Below are positions 8,025-8,244 of a stretch of DNA of 8,244 nt, piece by piece. The translations under genes were made by a program, and so were the position numbers. Below the pieces are notes generated by a model. That model was not told the DNA's origin. It saw nothing but the letters and a program-made list of their open reading frames with translations, and ran no database searches. The stretch's first letter is position 1, and the number at the start of each line of letters is the position of its first letter. This DNA is from Enterobacteriaceae bacterium (GTDB taxonomy: Bacteria > Pseudomonadota > Gammaproteobacteria > Enterobacterales > Enterobacteriaceae), in the NCBI GenBank assembly GCA_022712475.1, contig JALAGK010000283.1, positions 1-8,244 of the forward strand, read 5' to 3'.

Positions 8025-8048
8025 AAAAAAGCCGTGTTAAACCACGGC
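8025..8048 (-). terminator. Intrinsic terminator between dxr and ispU
   Basis: On the minus strand GCCGTG (8048-8043), a six-base loop and CACGGC (8036-8031) are followed at once by six T residues (8030-8025), a classic rho-independent terminator. It lies about 100 bases after the dxr stop and 59 bases before the ispU ATG. It can serve as the dxr terminator. Because the best promoter for ispU is upstream of it, it may also act as an attenuator in the ispU leader. Confidence 0.75.
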
Positions 8049-8052
8049 GTTA

Positions 8053-8089
8053 CCACCAGACACACATCTATGATGCGTTTATCAGGTGG
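8053..8089 (-). promoter_or_regulatory. Leader hairpin upstream of the ispU terminator
   Basis: GGTGG/CCACC arms (8085-8089 and 8053-8057) enclose an inner 7-base stem: ACGCATC (8078-8072), loop ATA and GATGTGT (8068-8062), with one G-U pair. The two stems would stack as a long interrupted hairpin starting at, or just after, the predicted transcription start. The CCAC arm could pair instead with GTGG at 8045-8042 in the terminator's first arm, but this is only four bases and is speculative. Confidence 0.4.
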
Positions 8090-8094
8090 CGCAG

Positions 8095-8123
8095 ACTATA
8101 TCACCGAAGCCCAGAGCTAACAA
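8095..8123 (-). promoter_or_regulatory. sigma70 promoter with extended -10, reading towards ispU
   Basis: TTGTTA (8123-8118), a 17-base spacer and TATAGT (8100-8095) read on the minus strand. The -35 matches four of six consensus bases and the -10 five of six. TG one base before the -10 makes an extended -10. The start site would be near 8087-8090. It lies downstream of the dxr stop (8151), so it is positioned to drive ispU and the envelope genes after it, provided RNA polymerase passes the terminator at 8048-8025. Confidence 0.65.
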
Positions 8124-8150
8124 ATATCGCAGATTATGCCTGCGCTAAAT

Positions 8151-8244
8151 TTAACACTTTGCGTAACTCGCCAGCCAACCCGTGGCCGCTGCACGTGCCT
8201 CACAGTCCACCGCCTGTACGTCATCCACACTCTGCGGTTGTGCA
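8151..8244 (-). CDS. dxr: 1-deoxy-D-xylulose 5-phosphate reductoisomerase Dxr, C-terminal end (cut by window edge)
   Basis: About 30 final codons of a gene entering from the right edge, ending at TAA (8153-8151). The visible residues AQPQSVDDVQAVDCEARAAA align with the E. coli Dxr tail, which has PQCVDDVLSVDANAR. The distance from VDDV to the stop (25 residues) is close to the E. coli 24. Dxr converts DXP to MEP with NADPH, the committed step of the MEP isoprenoid pathway, so it supplies precursors used by IspU next door. The last 10 residues (TGWLASYAKC) do not resemble the E. coli ending. Identification rests on this short match and on gene order; no catalytic residue is visible. The coding end is followed by the ispU promoter. 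Confidence 0.78.
   Translation of the reverse strand, partial: AQPQSVDDVQAVDCEARAAATGWLASYAKC

Noticed and set aside
1..8244. Mobile elements, CRISPR arrays, tRNA or rRNA genes, phage defence genes
   Set aside because: Coding is almost continuous with conserved envelope genes in their usual order; I saw no transposase, direct repeat array, cloverleaf or foreign-looking stretch.

Overview
This window is a core-chromosome segment of a gammaproteobacterium, almost certainly a member of the Enterobacteriaceae. Every gene matches the Escherichia coli dxr-ispU-cdsA-rseP-bamA-skp-lpxD-fabZ-lpxA order, and most proteins look nearly collinear with the E. coli ones as I remember them. It does not look like E. 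coli itself: BamA is 801 residues rather than 810, with a shorter surface loop 6; Skp has three extra residues; LpxD has a longer C-terminus; and the end of Dxr differs. An Enterobacter-, Leclercia-, Kosakonia- or Citrobacter-like genus is plausible, but the sequence alone does not let me name it. There are no mobile elements, tRNAs, rRNAs, CRISPR arrays or signs of transfer.

All genes lie on the minus strand, so transcription runs from high to low coordinates. At the right edge is the 3' end of dxr. It is followed by a 185-base gap holding a good sigma70-type promoter, a leader hairpin and an intrinsic terminator. Next come ispU (undecaprenyl diphosphate synthase), cdsA (CDP-diacylglycerol synthase), rseP (site-2 protease), bamA (outer-membrane protein insertase), skp (periplasmic chaperone), lpxD, fabZ and the 5' part of lpxA, which runs off the left edge. 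Most junctions are tight: 12, 10, 31, 3 and 3 bases. Two longer gaps, bamA-skp (114 bases) and lpxD-fabZ (110 bases), each contain an inverted repeat.

Together the genes form an envelope-building cluster. Dxr and IspU supply isoprenoid precursor and the C55 lipid carrier. CdsA makes the activated phospholipid precursor. FabZ feeds beta-hydroxyacyl-ACP metabolism, and LpxD and LpxA use hydroxyacyl-ACP for lipid A. BamA and Skp insert and chaperone outer-membrane proteins. RseP releases sigmaE when outer-membrane assembly fails, so the sigmaE-like promoter motifs inside rseP, facing bamA, make regulatory sense.

I found no undescribed system here; the region is ordinary housekeeping DNA. The points worth a second look are regulatory or fine-scale: the promoter-hairpin-terminator arrangement in front of ispU, candidate sigmaE promoters inside rseP, the shortened BamA loop 6 that keeps its cysteine pair, a perfect inverted repeat between bamA and skp, and the fact that four of the eight visible starts are not ATG.
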